From assembly GCA_964628905.1 (NCBI GenBank), contig CAZVNS010000025.1, forward strand, positions 1-29,047: a stretch of 29,047 nt of DNA, written 5' to 3'. The notes beneath the pieces are model-generated. The model ran no database searches and was not told where the DNA came from. It worked only from the letters and a program-made list of their open reading frames with translations. Position numbers and translations under genes: made by a program. Numbering within the stretch: position 1 is the stretch's first letter; every line of letters begins with the position of its first letter. The DNA comes from JAJPXC01 sp964628905. Lineage in GTDB: Bacteria; Bacteroidota; Bacteroidia; Bacteroidales; Muribaculaceae. Of the stretch, positions 14,043-21,821 are shown one piece after another.

Positions 14043-17000
14043 TTACTTCACGATGACTTTAGCTACCTGCTGTGCGCCGTCGGCGAAGTTGGCCTGGATC
14101 ATGTAGACGCCCTTGCCACCAAGCACGACAACCTGGTCAGCGGTTACGTTGTTGGCTGAGATGAGCTGGCCGTTAGCGCTGTAGACGTTAACCTGAGCGG
14201 CCTCAGTTACCATGAATGAGTTCTCAGCGACGAGCATGCGGTCGTAAGCAACCTTGCCATTGTCAGCTGCGATAGCGCCTACGCCTGAGGGCTTCTTTGA
14301 TCCTTCGTAGTTGACGGGGATCACGCCGTAGCCTTCAACGCCGGGCACTACCATCTCAACCTCGGGCTTCTCAGCGGTGCCGAGTTTGATACGCTTGATA
14401 CCTGACTGGTGGAGGGGGTTGGTGGCGTCGAACTCCTCAGCCCACTCGTAGCGGCCTGTGGTGGCGGCGTCGCCGGCGTCCTTAGATGCCTGCATCTTGG
14501 TCACGTCGTCCTCGGTGGCTGCGCGGTAGCACCAGTAGAGGTATGTGCCGGTCTCGTCGGGTGAGAACTGCGATACGCCTACGTGCTCGGTGGCGCCACC
14601 ACCTTCCCACATCACGGGTGCGCCGTCGATGAGGATAGGATCGAGGTCTGACATCTGGGTGGGGTCGGGAGTGCCGATCACGCGGTCGAGGTCGAAGCGG
14701 TAGATACCGGCCTTCAGGTCGTTGGGCTTGGCGAGCTCGGTCTCGAGGTAGATGTAGAGGTGACGGTTGGCCTCATCGATGTAGAATGTGGTGAAGATTG
14801 GGCTTACGCTCTTGAATATGTAGGGGAGCTCTGACTGGGTGTCGGGACCTGCGGCCTGGGCGTTACCGATGTGCTTGTCCTTGAAGCGGAAGATACCGTT
14901 GCCGTTGTACTTGAAGCCCTGCCAGTAGAGGGGCTCGGGGTTGCCGTCCTCGTCCTTGTCCTGGGTGATTGAGAAGCCGGCCTTGATGCAACCATACACG
15001 AAGTTGGTGTTGTAGGTGCCAAACCAGTTGTTCTCGGTGAACGACTCATAGTCCTGGGGAAGTGCGATAGCGTCAGCGGGAATCTTGCGCAGAGCCACGT
15101 TACGGTCGTTGACGAAGAGGTACTCACCGTAGATGTATAGTGCGAAGGGATCGAGGTAGGCGTTGTTGCCGGCGTTGTCGAGCACGGTGGCCTGGAAGAG
15201 GTTGTTGTTGATCTGTGAGATGTAGTAGAGTTTACCGTCACCCTCGGTGGCTGCTGTGGCTGAGTAGACGAACTTCTTACCGGCTGATGCGCCGTAGATG
15301 CGGTTCTTGAACTGTGCGAGCTGGAAGGTGTGGGGCATGTTCACCTCGTATACGTCGGGCTCACCCTCTTCGTATACGCAGTGGAGCTGGTCGTCAGAGC
15401 CTGAGTAGTACAGACCGGCGGGCATACCCATGTCGGTGGGACCAACGGCGAGGTTGGCGTCGCCCTTGATCTCGAGGTTGCACCACTGGGGAGCGGCCTT
15501 GTAATCGGCCACCAGGTCAGCGGGAACGGTGGCGGTGATGGGTGCGCCTTCGGGGAACACGTTCTGCGCCAGGGCGGGAGCCAGGGCTGAAGAGATCACG
15601 ATGTTAAGGCCGTTGACGCCGTCGAATGCGCCTGCCTCGATGATCACGCAGATGTTGCCGAGGTTAACCTCCTTGAGTGCGGTACAGTTCTTGAAGGCGT
15701 CCTGACGTACGATGGTCACGGGGTTGAGGGCGGTGTATGACTCGAGGGCTTCGCAACCTGAGCAAACGGCGATGGGCACGTTGTCAGAGGCTACTTCCAC
15801 GCTCTTGAGGCTCTTGCAGTCGGCGAGCACACTGCGGCCGATGGTGCCGGTGAGCTTGTGGGCGGTGAGGCCGGTGGCTGCGAGTGAGAAGTCGCCGTAT
15901 GTGGCGATGTTGGGCAGGTTGACCTTGGTGAGGTTCTTTGCGCCGTAGAATGCGTAGTTGTCAAGCTCTTCAGCGTTCTCGGTCACCTCGGCTGCGGTGG
16001 CGGCTGCGGGGTAAGCGATCAGGAGCTTGCCGTCGGCTGAGGTGAGGGCACCGTTGGCTGAGAGGACAAACTTCTCATTGGCTGCGAGGTTGATCTTAGT
16101 CAGGGCTTCGTCGCCCTTGAAGGGTGCTGAGCCTACTGAGCTGAGGGTTGAGGGGAGCGAGATCTCGGTCAGGGCCTTGTTCTCAGCAAATGCCTGAACG
16201 CCGATCTCGGTCAGGCCCTCGGGGAGTGCGATGGAGCCCTGGAGGTTAGAGCCGTTGAAGGCGTATGAGCCTACTGAGGTAAGGGTGGCGGGGATGTTGA
16301 TTTCGGCTACGGGTGCGTTGTTGAAGGCGAGGTCACCGATTGAGGTGGTGGCGGCGCTGAGCTGCACCTTGGTGAGCTTCTTGCAGCCGTTGAAGGCTGA
16401 AACCTGGATGGTGGTGACGCCCTCGGGGATGACGATTGAGGTCAGGCCGGTGTTGAGGAATGCCTGTGCGCCGATTGAGGTCAGGCCGGCGGGGAGCACT
16501 ACCTCTGACATGTCTGAGCAGTTCTGCAGGTAGTAGTCGGGGATTGCTGTCCAAGCGTCGCCGAAGGTTACTTTCTTCAGGGCTGTGGTGCCGGTGAAGG
16601 GGAGGTCGGCGGGGCCGGTGGCGGTGGCGGTGAGCACGCGGTTGAGCACGAGCTCCTCTACGGCGCGCTCTGCGGCCCCGTCACCACCCCAGATGTTGGC
16701 GCCCACGGTGATGGCGCCGTCGCCTGCGGCGAAGGTGATTTTCTTAAGTGCTGTACATCCCTGGAGGTCGTTGGCACCGAGTTTCCCGATACCGCCGGGG
16801 ATCTCAAGCTCCTCGAGGGCTGAGCAGCCGCTCCATGTGTCCTGGGTCACTTTGGTGATGCCCTTGGGGAGGACGAGCTTGGTCATCGCTGTACAGTAGT
16901 TGAACTGGCCGCGGCCGAGGGTGGTCACGGGTGAGTTCTCGGCGAATGTGATTGATGTGATGGTGGTGTTGGGATTGGCGGCTGTACCCTTGAAGGCTGA

Positions 17001-17222
17001 TGCGTTCAGGGCCGACACGTTGTAGGTGACGCCTTCGTACTCAACGGTGGCGGGGATCACGAGGTCGCCCGAGTAAGGGGTTGAGGGCTTGGCCACGGTG
17101 GCTTCGCTTCCCTTGAAGGTGTACTCCAGGCCGTCGATCACGGTGTTGGCTGCGGTTGCGCCAATCACTGCCGACATGGCTAAAATCGAAAGTACGCCTA
17201 CTTGTTTGAATTGTGTAAACAT
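14043..17222 (-). CDS. BspA-like leucine-rich-repeat surface protein with sorting tail
   Basis: The 1059-residue product begins MFTQFKQVGVLSILAMSAVIGATAA, a signal peptide. From about residue 60 to 560 it carries many 22-24-residue leucine-rich repeats of the BspA/LRR_5 type, for example the GLTSIGAQAFLNTG and LTSVGSYAFNGS patterns, which form a curved binding surface in adhesins of oral and gut Bacteroidetes. The region from about 590 to 980 is non-repetitive and rich in aromatic and Asp residues. The last 70-80 residues (VNVYSANGQLISANN, then GKGVYMIQANF and a Lys-ending strand) match a type IX secretion sorting domain. A surface-attached or released adhesin is likely; the ligand is unknown. 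It is a single-gene unit with a promoter candidate at 17348-17355 and a stem-loop after it. Glycan or host-protein binding is inference. Confidence 0.9.
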   Translation of the reverse strand: MFTQFKQVGVLSILAMSAVIGATAANTVIDGLEYTFKGSEATVAKPSTPYSGDLVIPATVEYEGVTYNVSALNASAFKGTAANPNTTITSITFAENSPVTTLGRGQFNYCTAMTKLVLPKGITKVTQDTWSGCSALEELEIPGGIGKLGANDLQGCTALKKITFAAGDGAITVGANIWGGDGAAERAVEELVLNRVLTATATGPADLPFTGTTALKKVTFGDAWTAIPDYYLQNCSDMSEVVLPAGLTSIGAQAFLNTGLTSIVIPEGVTTIQVSAFNGCKKLTKVQLSAATTSIGDLAFNNAPVAEINIPATLTSVGSYAFNGSNLQGSIALPEGLTEIGVQAFAENKALTEISLPSTLSSVGSAPFKGDEALTKINLAANEKFVLSANGALTSADGKLLIAYPAAATAAEVTENAEELDNYAFYGAKNLTKVNLPNIATYGDFSLAATGLTAHKLTGTIGRSVLADCKSLKSVEVASDNVPIAVCSGCEALESYTALNPVTIVRQDAFKNCTALKEVNLGNICVIIEAGAFDGVNGLNIVISSALAPALAQNVFPEGAPITATVPADLVADYKAAPQWCNLEIKGDANLAVGPTDMGMPAGLYYSGSDDQLHCVYEEGEPDVYEVNMPHTFQLAQFKNRIYGASAGKKFVYSATAATEGDGKLYYISQINNNLFQATVLDNAGNNAYLDPFALYIYGEYLFVNDRNVALRKIPADAIALPQDYESFTENNWFGTYNTNFVYGCIKAGFSITQDKDEDGNPEPLYWQGFKYNGNGIFRFKDKHIGNAQAAGPDTQSELPYIFKSVSPIFTTFYIDEANRHLYIYLETELAKPNDLKAGIYRFDLDRVIGTPDPTQMSDLDPILIDGAPVMWEGGGATEHVGVSQFSPDETGTYLYWCYRAATEDDVTKMQASKDAGDAATTGRYEWAEEFDATNPLHQSGIKRIKLGTAEKPEVEMVVPGVEGYGVIPVNYEGSKKPSGVGAIAADNGKVAYDRMLVAENSFMVTEAAQVNVYSANGQLISANNVTADQVVVLGGKGVYMIQANFADGAQQVAKVIVK

Positions 17223-17291
17223 GTTACGATTTATTGATGATTGGTTAGTAATGAATATTTTGTTTAAGGTTTTCAGTTTTCTATGATTAAT

Positions 17292-17330
17292 GTCGTTAAG
17301 GGCCTTAAGGTCTTTAAGGTCGTTAGAGTC
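17292..17330. repeat. 9-bp array (GTCGTTAAG type) in the LRR gene leader
   Basis: Units GTCGTTAAG, GGCCTTAAG, GTCTTTAAG and GTCGTTAGA follow one another from 17292 with exact nine-base spacing, then a GTC. It lies between the promoter candidate and the start codon of the leucine-rich-repeat gene, so it would be transcribed. The same unit occurs at 1257-1265 in the leader of another surface protein gene. Confidence 0.7.
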
Positions 17331-17347
17331 TTCTACGGTAAACTCTA

Positions 17348-17355
17348 CAAAGTTA
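17348..17355 (-). promoter_or_regulatory. -7 element candidate for the LRR gene
   Basis: TAACTTTG on the minus strand is a full match to the Bacteroidetes -7 element. No good -33 TTTG is found at 19-20 nt upstream. If used, the leader is about 120 nt and contains the 9-bp array. Confidence 0.5.
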
Positions 17356-17430
17356 GGCCAATTATTTCAACTGGCCTAATTTTATGGAGTGAAAAGTAGT
17401 GAAAATCGTGTTAACGACACCTAATTAAAG

Positions 17431-18285
17431 TTAAAGCGCACTGGCGTAGTAGCCGCACTGGGCGTTGACGCACCATGTGTCTTTTACGGTGAAGGTCAGC
17501 TGCAGGCCTTTGCCCTGGCCGGCGTCGCCGGTGAGGTCGGTGATCATGTATTCGGGCTTGGGCGAACCGTTGCTCTGGAGCGGGGTGATTTCGTCGGCGT
17601 GGAAGTGGATGCCGTTGTGGGTCAAGGTCACGGGCACGTCGGGCAGGGTGATCTTTGTCTGGGTGGGCATGTCGGAGGCGAACTTGGCGTTGTTGATGGT
17701 GATCTTGGCGGTCATGGTCTTGGAGTCAAGCTCCATCTCGTAGTAGGTCTGCTGGTCGGTGTAGGTGGTGGGGTCGCCGACCACGGAGTTGACCTTGGTT
17801 TCGCCGAAGTAGATGTTGGAGGTCTGGATCACCGACACTCTGTAGCCGTCGATGGTCATGTTGGCGTAGAAGTAGTTGCGGGTGCGCAGAGAGGTGTCGA
17901 CGTAGCGTATCGCGGCGCCGACGTTGAAGTCGGTAAGGGTGATGTTGTTGCCGCTCACGGGGCCGGTGAAGGCTACGGAGTAGACGTTGTAGTTGGTCAC
18001 GTTGTACTTCTGCTCGGGCAGTACGAAGTTGACGCGGCGCTCGTCGGTCAGGGGTATCGACAGGGCGGTGATGCCCACGGTGCCTTGGTCGATGCGGTAG
18101 GTGAAGCTGAGGTTGGAGGCTTCGTACACGTGGCTGTTGCCGTCGGGGTCGGTGACGTAGGTGATGTTGCTTACGTCGCCCTCGGGCCAGTAGCAGGAGA
18201 TCTCCTGCACGTTTTGATCATCGTTCATGCAGCCGGTCATGGCCAAGCCGAGCAGGGCGATGGGGAGGTGTTTGATTGCTTTCAT
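17431..18285 (-). CDS. Lipoprotein paired with a TonB-dependent receptor
   Basis: The 284-residue product begins MKAIKHLPIALLGLAMTGC, a lipoprotein signal with Cys19. MNDDQ follows, with acidic residues suggesting outer-surface display. The body is predicted mostly beta, with repeated strand patterns such as VRYVDTSLRTRNYF, KMTAKITINN-like stretches and DVPVTLTHNGIHFHADEITPL, suggesting two similar beta domains. The C-terminal sentence-like motif KDTWCVNAQCGYYASAL contains two Cys. It starts 33 nt after the TonB-receptor gene and is very probably in its operon, so it may present the receptor's ligand or act as a surface lid. I do not recognise the family; DUF4840/DUF4925-like lipoproteins are possible but unproven. 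No strong terminator is seen after it. Confidence 0.8.
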   Translation of the reverse strand: MKAIKHLPIALLGLAMTGCMNDDQNVQEISCYWPEGDVSNITYVTDPDGNSHVYEASNLSFTYRIDQGTVGITALSIPLTDERRVNFVLPEQKYNVTNYNVYSVAFTGPVSGNNITLTDFNVGAAIRYVDTSLRTRNYFYANMTIDGYRVSVIQTSNIYFGETKVNSVVGDPTTYTDQQTYYEMELDSKTMTAKITINNAKFASDMPTQTKITLPDVPVTLTHNGIHFHADEITPLQSNGSPKPEYMITDLTGDAGQGKGLQLTFTVKDTWCVNAQCGYYASAL

Positions 18286-18318
18286 CTTATTGAATTTATT
18301 TTGTTAGTGTTATCTTAG

Positions 18319-20607
18319 CTATCTTAGGTCGAGGGCGACGCGCAGTGTGGCGCCCCACTGGCGGGGTCGGCCCCGCTGGATGAAGGAGTTGCCCATCGAC
18401 ATGAAGTAGAATGTGGCGTAGCGGGTGCCGGTGACATTCTGCCCCCACAGCTCGAGTTGCACCTGCCGCGGCAGCTGCAGGGTGGCGTTGAGGTCGAGCA
18501 GGGCGTAGAAGGGCTGACGCAGGGTGTTCTCTTCGTTCCAGTAGATCGAACCTACGCCGCGGGTCGACACAGTCAGCGCCACCCCCCGCAGCCAGCTCCA
18601 GCGCAAGGGCCGTGCGTAGTTGGCGCCGGCGAAGAGGGTGTGGCGCGGGGCGTAGGGCACGCGCTTGCCGCTATAGTCGGCCTGGCCGTTGTCGTAGCGC
18701 TCAAAGCGGGCATGGGTCAGTCCGTAGCTCCCCTGTAGGGTCAGCCCGCGCAGGGGCATGACGGTGAGGGCCAACTCAGCGCCGTAGCTGCTGGTGCGCC
18801 CGGCGTTGGTCATGATGCGGCCGGTCACGGTGCCGGGGGGAAACATCGTCAGCTGCTGGTCGCGGCAGTCGATGTAGAAGGCGGCGGCCTGAGCGGTCAA
18901 CCGGCCGCCCCACAGCCGCTGGTGCCAACCGGCCTCGTAGTTCCAGCTCTTCTCGGGCTTGTAGGTGATGATCTGCTCTACGTCGTAACGCATGGCCAGG
19001 CCCATGTCGGCCATCACGCGCTGTTGCAGCACGTCACTGAACATCTGGGTGTTGTACCCTCCGGCCTTGTATCCCTTGGCCACTGAGAGGTACACATTGT
19101 CGTCGGCCGACGAGGTCAGGCGATATTTCAGGGTGAATTTGGGGGTCAGCTGCAGGTCGTGGCGGTGAAGTGAACCGCGGTCGTCGATGTTGATGGGCAC
19201 TTGGCTGAACACTCCCCCCTCGGGGTCGTGGATGGTGTAACTGGCCTGTGTAGTTGAGCGGTAGCGCAGCGAAGTGTGCTCCAGGTCGAGGCGCAGGGCG
19301 GCGGCAGCGTCCCATCGCCCCAGGGTGTAACCGCTCTCATGGTAGATGGCGGCTCCCCACACGGGTGAGTGGAAACGACTGTTGAGCAGGAAGTTCTGCT
19401 GATTCCAGGTGATGGGGTATAGGGGGTTGTGCTCGTTGTAGTTGTCGACAATCAGACGGTCGATGCCCATCGGGCCGAAGTCGACGGGGGCATCCATGCG
19501 CATCCGCTTGTAGAAGCCGAAGGCGCCCCCCATCCAGCGGTAGCGGCCGACGGTGCCGCGCACTGTCACATCCTCGGTCAGCGCCCACTCGCGGCAGGCC
19601 TGGGTGAGGGTGAAGTAGGGGTCGGGCAGGAAGTCCTGGTCGAGGGTCATGTTGTCGTCGATATACTGGGCGGAGGTGATGCTCGACAGGGTGTAGCCCC
19701 GGCCGCGATAGCGCAGGGTCAGTCCGTCGGTCAGGCCGGTGCGGCGGTAGAAGCAGGTGTCGTTATGGCTGATCAGGCCGGTGGCCATCGACTCGTAGGG
19801 GTAACCGCCCTGGCGCGAGAGGGTCAGGGATGCGGTGTTGTCCAACTGCCAGCCGCGGCCGGGATGCCACTGGGTGCGCCACCGCAACGAACCCTGACGC
19901 TCATGGTCGAGCCGCGCGCCGGTGTAGGCGTTGCGCCAAAATCCGGCCTGACCGTACATGTAGCCGCTCAGCGACATCCCCCACTCGGGGGTGAAGCGGC
20001 GGTAGCCCGACACGGCGGCCTTCCACGCGCGCCCTGAGGCGTACTCACCCAGCAGCCGCACGCCTTGGTATTTCAGGGCCGACAGGGTGTATATGTTGAT
20101 CACACCACCCATGGTGTTACGCCCGTAGAGGGTGCTCTGCGGTCCGCGGAGCACCTCGATGCGGTCTATATCGATCAGGTCGAAGTCGTAGTTGTCCTTG
20201 TTTAGGATCGGCACATTGTCGACATTCAGCCCAACGGCGGGCTGGTCGATGCGGGCGCCGATGCCGCGTACGTAGATCGACGAGGTCATCCTCGACCCAT
20301 AGTCGGGGATGTAGAGGTTTGGCGCTAAGACCGAGGCCTGCTTCATCGTCACTATGTTGTAGCGCTCCACCTCGGCGGCGGTGATGGTGGTCGACGCCTG
20401 CGGCTGCGTGTCGAGGTCGCCCCCAGCCTTGATCGCCGTCACCGACACCTCCCGCAGCTCACTCCGCAGCGTATCCCCGGCGTCCGCAACCACATCCGCG
20501 CTCCCCCAGCCAGTAGGGTCGCACCCTGGTGCGTCCGCGACCGTGCCGGTGCCCATGGCGGCGGCCACGCCGAAAATCATCGCTATCAATATCAAGCAGC
20601 TGCGCAT
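18319..20607 (-). CDS. TonB-dependent receptor, not of the SusC type
   Basis: The 762-residue outer-membrane receptor would import a ligand using TonB energy. The start MRSCLILIAMIFGVAAA gives a signal peptide. There is no carboxypeptidase-regulatory-like module. A short linker leads to LREVSVTA (TonB-box-like, about residue 53) and the plug (about 55-170), with SSIYVRGIGARIDQPAVGL, IEVLRGPQSTLYGRNTMGGVINI and related hallmarks. The barrel follows, ending LRVALDLR rather than in the usual aromatic residue. Residues 24-32 of the linker are encoded by a REP-like palindrome (20513-20539). The following gene is a lipoprotein, probably its partner. Plug motifs resemble siderophore, vitamin or small-molecule receptors, but the ligand cannot be told from sequence. 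Confidence 0.93.
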   Translation of the reverse strand: MRSCLILIAMIFGVAAAMGTGTVADAPGCDPTGWGSADVVADAGDTLRSELREVSVTAIKAGGDLDTQPQASTTITAAEVERYNIVTMKQASVLAPNLYIPDYGSRMTSSIYVRGIGARIDQPAVGLNVDNVPILNKDNYDFDLIDIDRIEVLRGPQSTLYGRNTMGGVINIYTLSALKYQGVRLLGEYASGRAWKAAVSGYRRFTPEWGMSLSGYMYGQAGFWRNAYTGARLDHERQGSLRWRTQWHPGRGWQLDNTASLTLSRQGGYPYESMATGLISHNDTCFYRRTGLTDGLTLRYRGRGYTLSSITSAQYIDDNMTLDQDFLPDPYFTLTQACREWALTEDVTVRGTVGRYRWMGGAFGFYKRMRMDAPVDFGPMGIDRLIVDNYNEHNPLYPITWNQQNFLLNSRFHSPVWGAAIYHESGYTLGRWDAAAALRLDLEHTSLRYRSTTQASYTIHDPEGGVFSQVPINIDDRGSLHRHDLQLTPKFTLKYRLTSSADDNVYLSVAKGYKAGGYNTQMFSDVLQQRVMADMGLAMRYDVEQIITYKPEKSWNYEAGWHQRLWGGRLTAQAAAFYIDCRDQQLTMFPPGTVTGRIMTNAGRTSSYGAELALTVMPLRGLTLQGSYGLTHARFERYDNGQADYSGKRVPYAPRHTLFAGANYARPLRWSWLRGVALTVSTRGVGSIYWNEENTLRQPFYALLDLNATLQLPRQVQLELWGQNVTGTRYATFYFMSMGNSFIQRGRPRQWGATLRVALDLR
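20513..20539 (+). repeat. REP-like palindrome inside the TonB-receptor coding sequence
   Basis: GTAG (20513-20516) is followed directly by arms GGTCGCACC (20517-20525) and GGTGCGTCC (20528-20536), a CT loop, and GCG. Apart from one loop base it is identical to the 1329-1355 copy and differs by a further arm base from the 25331 copy. Here it is read in frame by the receptor gene on the other strand, contributing about nine residues (ADAPGCDPT) just after the signal peptide. Confidence 0.85.
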
Positions 20608-20626
20608 ATCATTCTTTTTCTCACCG

Positions 20627-20657
20627 CGAATTTACACCCTCTCCCCCACACCTGCAA
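20627..20657 (-). promoter_or_regulatory. Promoter candidate for the TonB-receptor operon
   Basis: On the minus strand TTGC (20657-20654 region), a 19-nt spacer and TAAATTCG (20634-20627) resemble the Bacteroidetes form with C for T. The leader would be very short, about 12 nt. Confidence 0.45.
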
Positions 20658-20682
20658 TCACTATAAATAGTGATGCCCGCCC

Positions 20683-20700
20683 GAGGCCGCCAGGCCGGAA
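20683..20700. repeat. Degenerate copy of the GAGGCCGCAAGGCC element
   Basis: GAGGCCGCCAGGCCGGAA differs by single bases from the core of the 29-bp repeats at 20731 and 21708 (GAGGCCGCAAGGCCGAAA). It suggests a family of such elements rather than only a flanking pair. Confidence 0.5.
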
Positions 20701-20727
20701 AAAGGCCGCCGCAAGCCCCCCGGCGGC
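20699..20727 (-). terminator. Intrinsic terminator downstream of the RhuM-type gene
   Basis: On the minus strand GCCGCCG (20727-20721) pairs with CGGCGGC (20711-20705) across a nine-base loop, followed by one C and five T residues (20703-20699). It lies about 44 nt after the stop codon of the RhuM-type gene. Confidence 0.7.
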
Positions 20728-20730
20728 GCA

Positions 20731-20759
20731 GCCTGTGTGAGGCCGCAAGGCCGAAAAGC
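20731..20759 (+). repeat. 29-bp direct repeat, copy 1 (downstream of the RhuM-type gene)
   Basis: It starts GCCTGTGTGAGGCCGCAAGG and ends CCGAAAAGC, and is identical over 29 bp to the copy at 21708-21736, in the same orientation. The core GGCC-GCAA-GGCC can fold into a 4-bp stem with a GNRA-type tetraloop. The two copies bracket the low-G+C RhuM-type gene at a distance of 977 bp. Confidence 0.9.
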
Positions 20760-20770
20760 CCCCTGACTGC

Positions 20771-21664
20771 TCAGAATGCCCTGAGTATTTCTGCGGATCC
20801 TATACCCATGCGCGAGAAAGCAAACAATTTCTTCCCCAAATCTTTTATTGAAGCCCCGATATGATACACCGTGTCATCTATTATCAGAAATCGGTCGTGA
20901 ATATCCGACACGAATTTTATATCTATGGGAGCATACTGGCGGTTGTGGCGTTTGATGTCGAGCCGAAGCTGTGGCGACCGTGTGCTGTCGGTGTATATCG
21001 TGGCTTCCACTTTATCGCTGCGTTTGTCTAATAACGTCAACACTGACTCGTCAACGTAGTTGTCGATAAGCGTAATGCTTGTCTTGGCACTATTGACCAA
21101 GTCGCAAACAAATCTGTATGCGTCAAATATCTGACCGTTGTAGAATACCCCCTCCCTTGGTGGCAGTGAGGTTTTGATAAAGAAGTCTACTTTGCCCGAC
21201 AACTCGTCGAGCCTGCGGTCATGCTCCGACAGTCGATGGTCGATATGCGACTCCATATACAGCAACCACTGATTGACGCTATAACCCCGGAGCAGATAAT
21301 CCTTCAACACCTTGTTGGCCCATTGGCGGAATTGTATACCACGCTTTGATTTGACCCTATACCCTACTGAAATGATGACATCAAGGTTATAGTACTCAAT
21401 TGTACGTGTCACCATTCTTCCACCTTCTTTTTGAACTGTCGCAAATTTTGCGATAGTTGAAAATCCATCAAGTTCCTCATGTAACGCATTGTTTATATGC
21501 TTGCCTATGGTCTTGATGTCGCGATCAAATAGTGCAGCCATTTGATTGCGATTAAGCCACACATTATCATCTTCAACCCTGACATCTAAGGACAGGGTTG
21601 CGTCGGGTTGATAGACTATTATCTCGTTGCTATCGGAGTCGCGAGGTGAAGGGGTGCTGTTCAT
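20771..21664 (-). CDS. RhuM-type DNA-binding domain fused to a PLD-like domain
   Basis: The product is 297 residues. Residues 12-132 match the RhuM virulence family in order: NEIIVYQPD, VWLNRNQMAALFDRD (a helix-turn-helix-like segment), STIAKFATVQKEGGRMV, YYNLDVIISVGYRVKSKRG and QFRQWANKVLKDYL. Residues about 165-297 look like one phospholipase-D-like lobe: ITLIDNYVDE, a Ser/Thr-rich link, then His256-x-Arg258-x4-Asp263, an HKD motif with Arg for Lys, and HIGASIKDLG. One lobe implies a dimeric active site if active. The PLD fold is found in nucleases and some defence proteins; a role here is inference. Codon use is visibly more A/T-rich than in neighbours. It has a TATCTTTG element (21687-21694), its own terminator, and exact 29-bp repeats on both sides, suggesting acquisition as a single-gene cassette. 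Confidence 0.88.
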   Translation of the reverse strand: MNSTPSPRDSDSNEIIVYQPDATLSLDVRVEDDNVWLNRNQMAALFDRDIKTIGKHINNALHEELDGFSTIAKFATVQKEGGRMVTRTIEYYNLDVIISVGYRVKSKRGIQFRQWANKVLKDYLLRGYSVNQWLLYMESHIDHRLSEHDRRLDELSGKVDFFIKTSLPPREGVFYNGQIFDAYRFVCDLVNSAKTSITLIDNYVDESVLTLLDKRSDKVEATIYTDSTRSPQLRLDIKRHNRQYAPIDIKFVSDIHDRFLIIDDTVYHIGASIKDLGKKLFAFSRMGIGSAEILRAF

Positions 21665-21686
21665 GGGTATATTTGCTTTGTGGGTG

Positions 21687-21694
21687 CAAAGATA
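21687..21694 (-). promoter_or_regulatory. -7 element for the RhuM-type gene
   Basis: TATCTTTG on the minus strand matches the Bacteroidetes -7 element exactly and lies 22 nt before the start codon. No clear -33 TTTG is present; that position falls in the 29-bp repeat (21708-21736), so the repeat may have replaced the original upstream element. Confidence 0.6.
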
Positions 21695-21707
21695 GGAAAA
21701 AATTTAT

Positions 21708-21736
21708 GCCTGTGTGAGGCCGCAAGGCCGAAAAGC
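21708..21736 (+). repeat. 29-bp direct repeat, copy 2 (upstream of the RhuM-type gene)
   Basis: Identical over 29 bp and in the same orientation as 20731-20759. It sits between the RhuM-type gene promoter and the hairpin that ends the next transcription unit (21738-21767). Confidence 0.9.
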
Positions 21737-21737
21737 G

Positions 21738-21767
21738 GCGATGGCAGGCCCGGGGGCCTGCCATCGC
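21738..21767 (-). terminator. Stem-loop after the 1127-aa surface protein gene
   Basis: GCGATGGCAGGCCC (21738-21751) and GGGCCTGCCATCGC (21754-21767) pair perfectly over 14 bp with a two-base centre. It lies after the decamer array that follows the stop codon at 21822. The outer stem (GCGATGGC) resembles that of the hairpin at 8241-8269. A T-run is lacking. Confidence 0.65.
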
Positions 21768-21781
21768 TCTATCGCGGGAGC

Positions 21782-21821
21782 TTTCGCTCGATTTAGTTCG
21801 TTTTAAGTCGATTTAGGTCAA
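21782..21821 (-). repeat. Four-unit decamer array directly after a stop codon
   Basis: Read on the minus strand from 21821, the units are TTGACCTAAA, TCGACTTAAA, ACGAACTAAA and TCGAGCGAAA, with exact 10-bp spacing. The array starts at the base after the stop codon of the 1127-aa protein gene and ends before its terminator hairpin, so it would form the 3' untranslated region. It belongs with 13878-13957 and 27378-27417. Confidence 0.75.

Noticed and set aside
20731..21736. Insertion sequence
   Set aside because: The enclosed gene is not a transposase, and the flanking repeats are direct rather than terminal inverted repeats.
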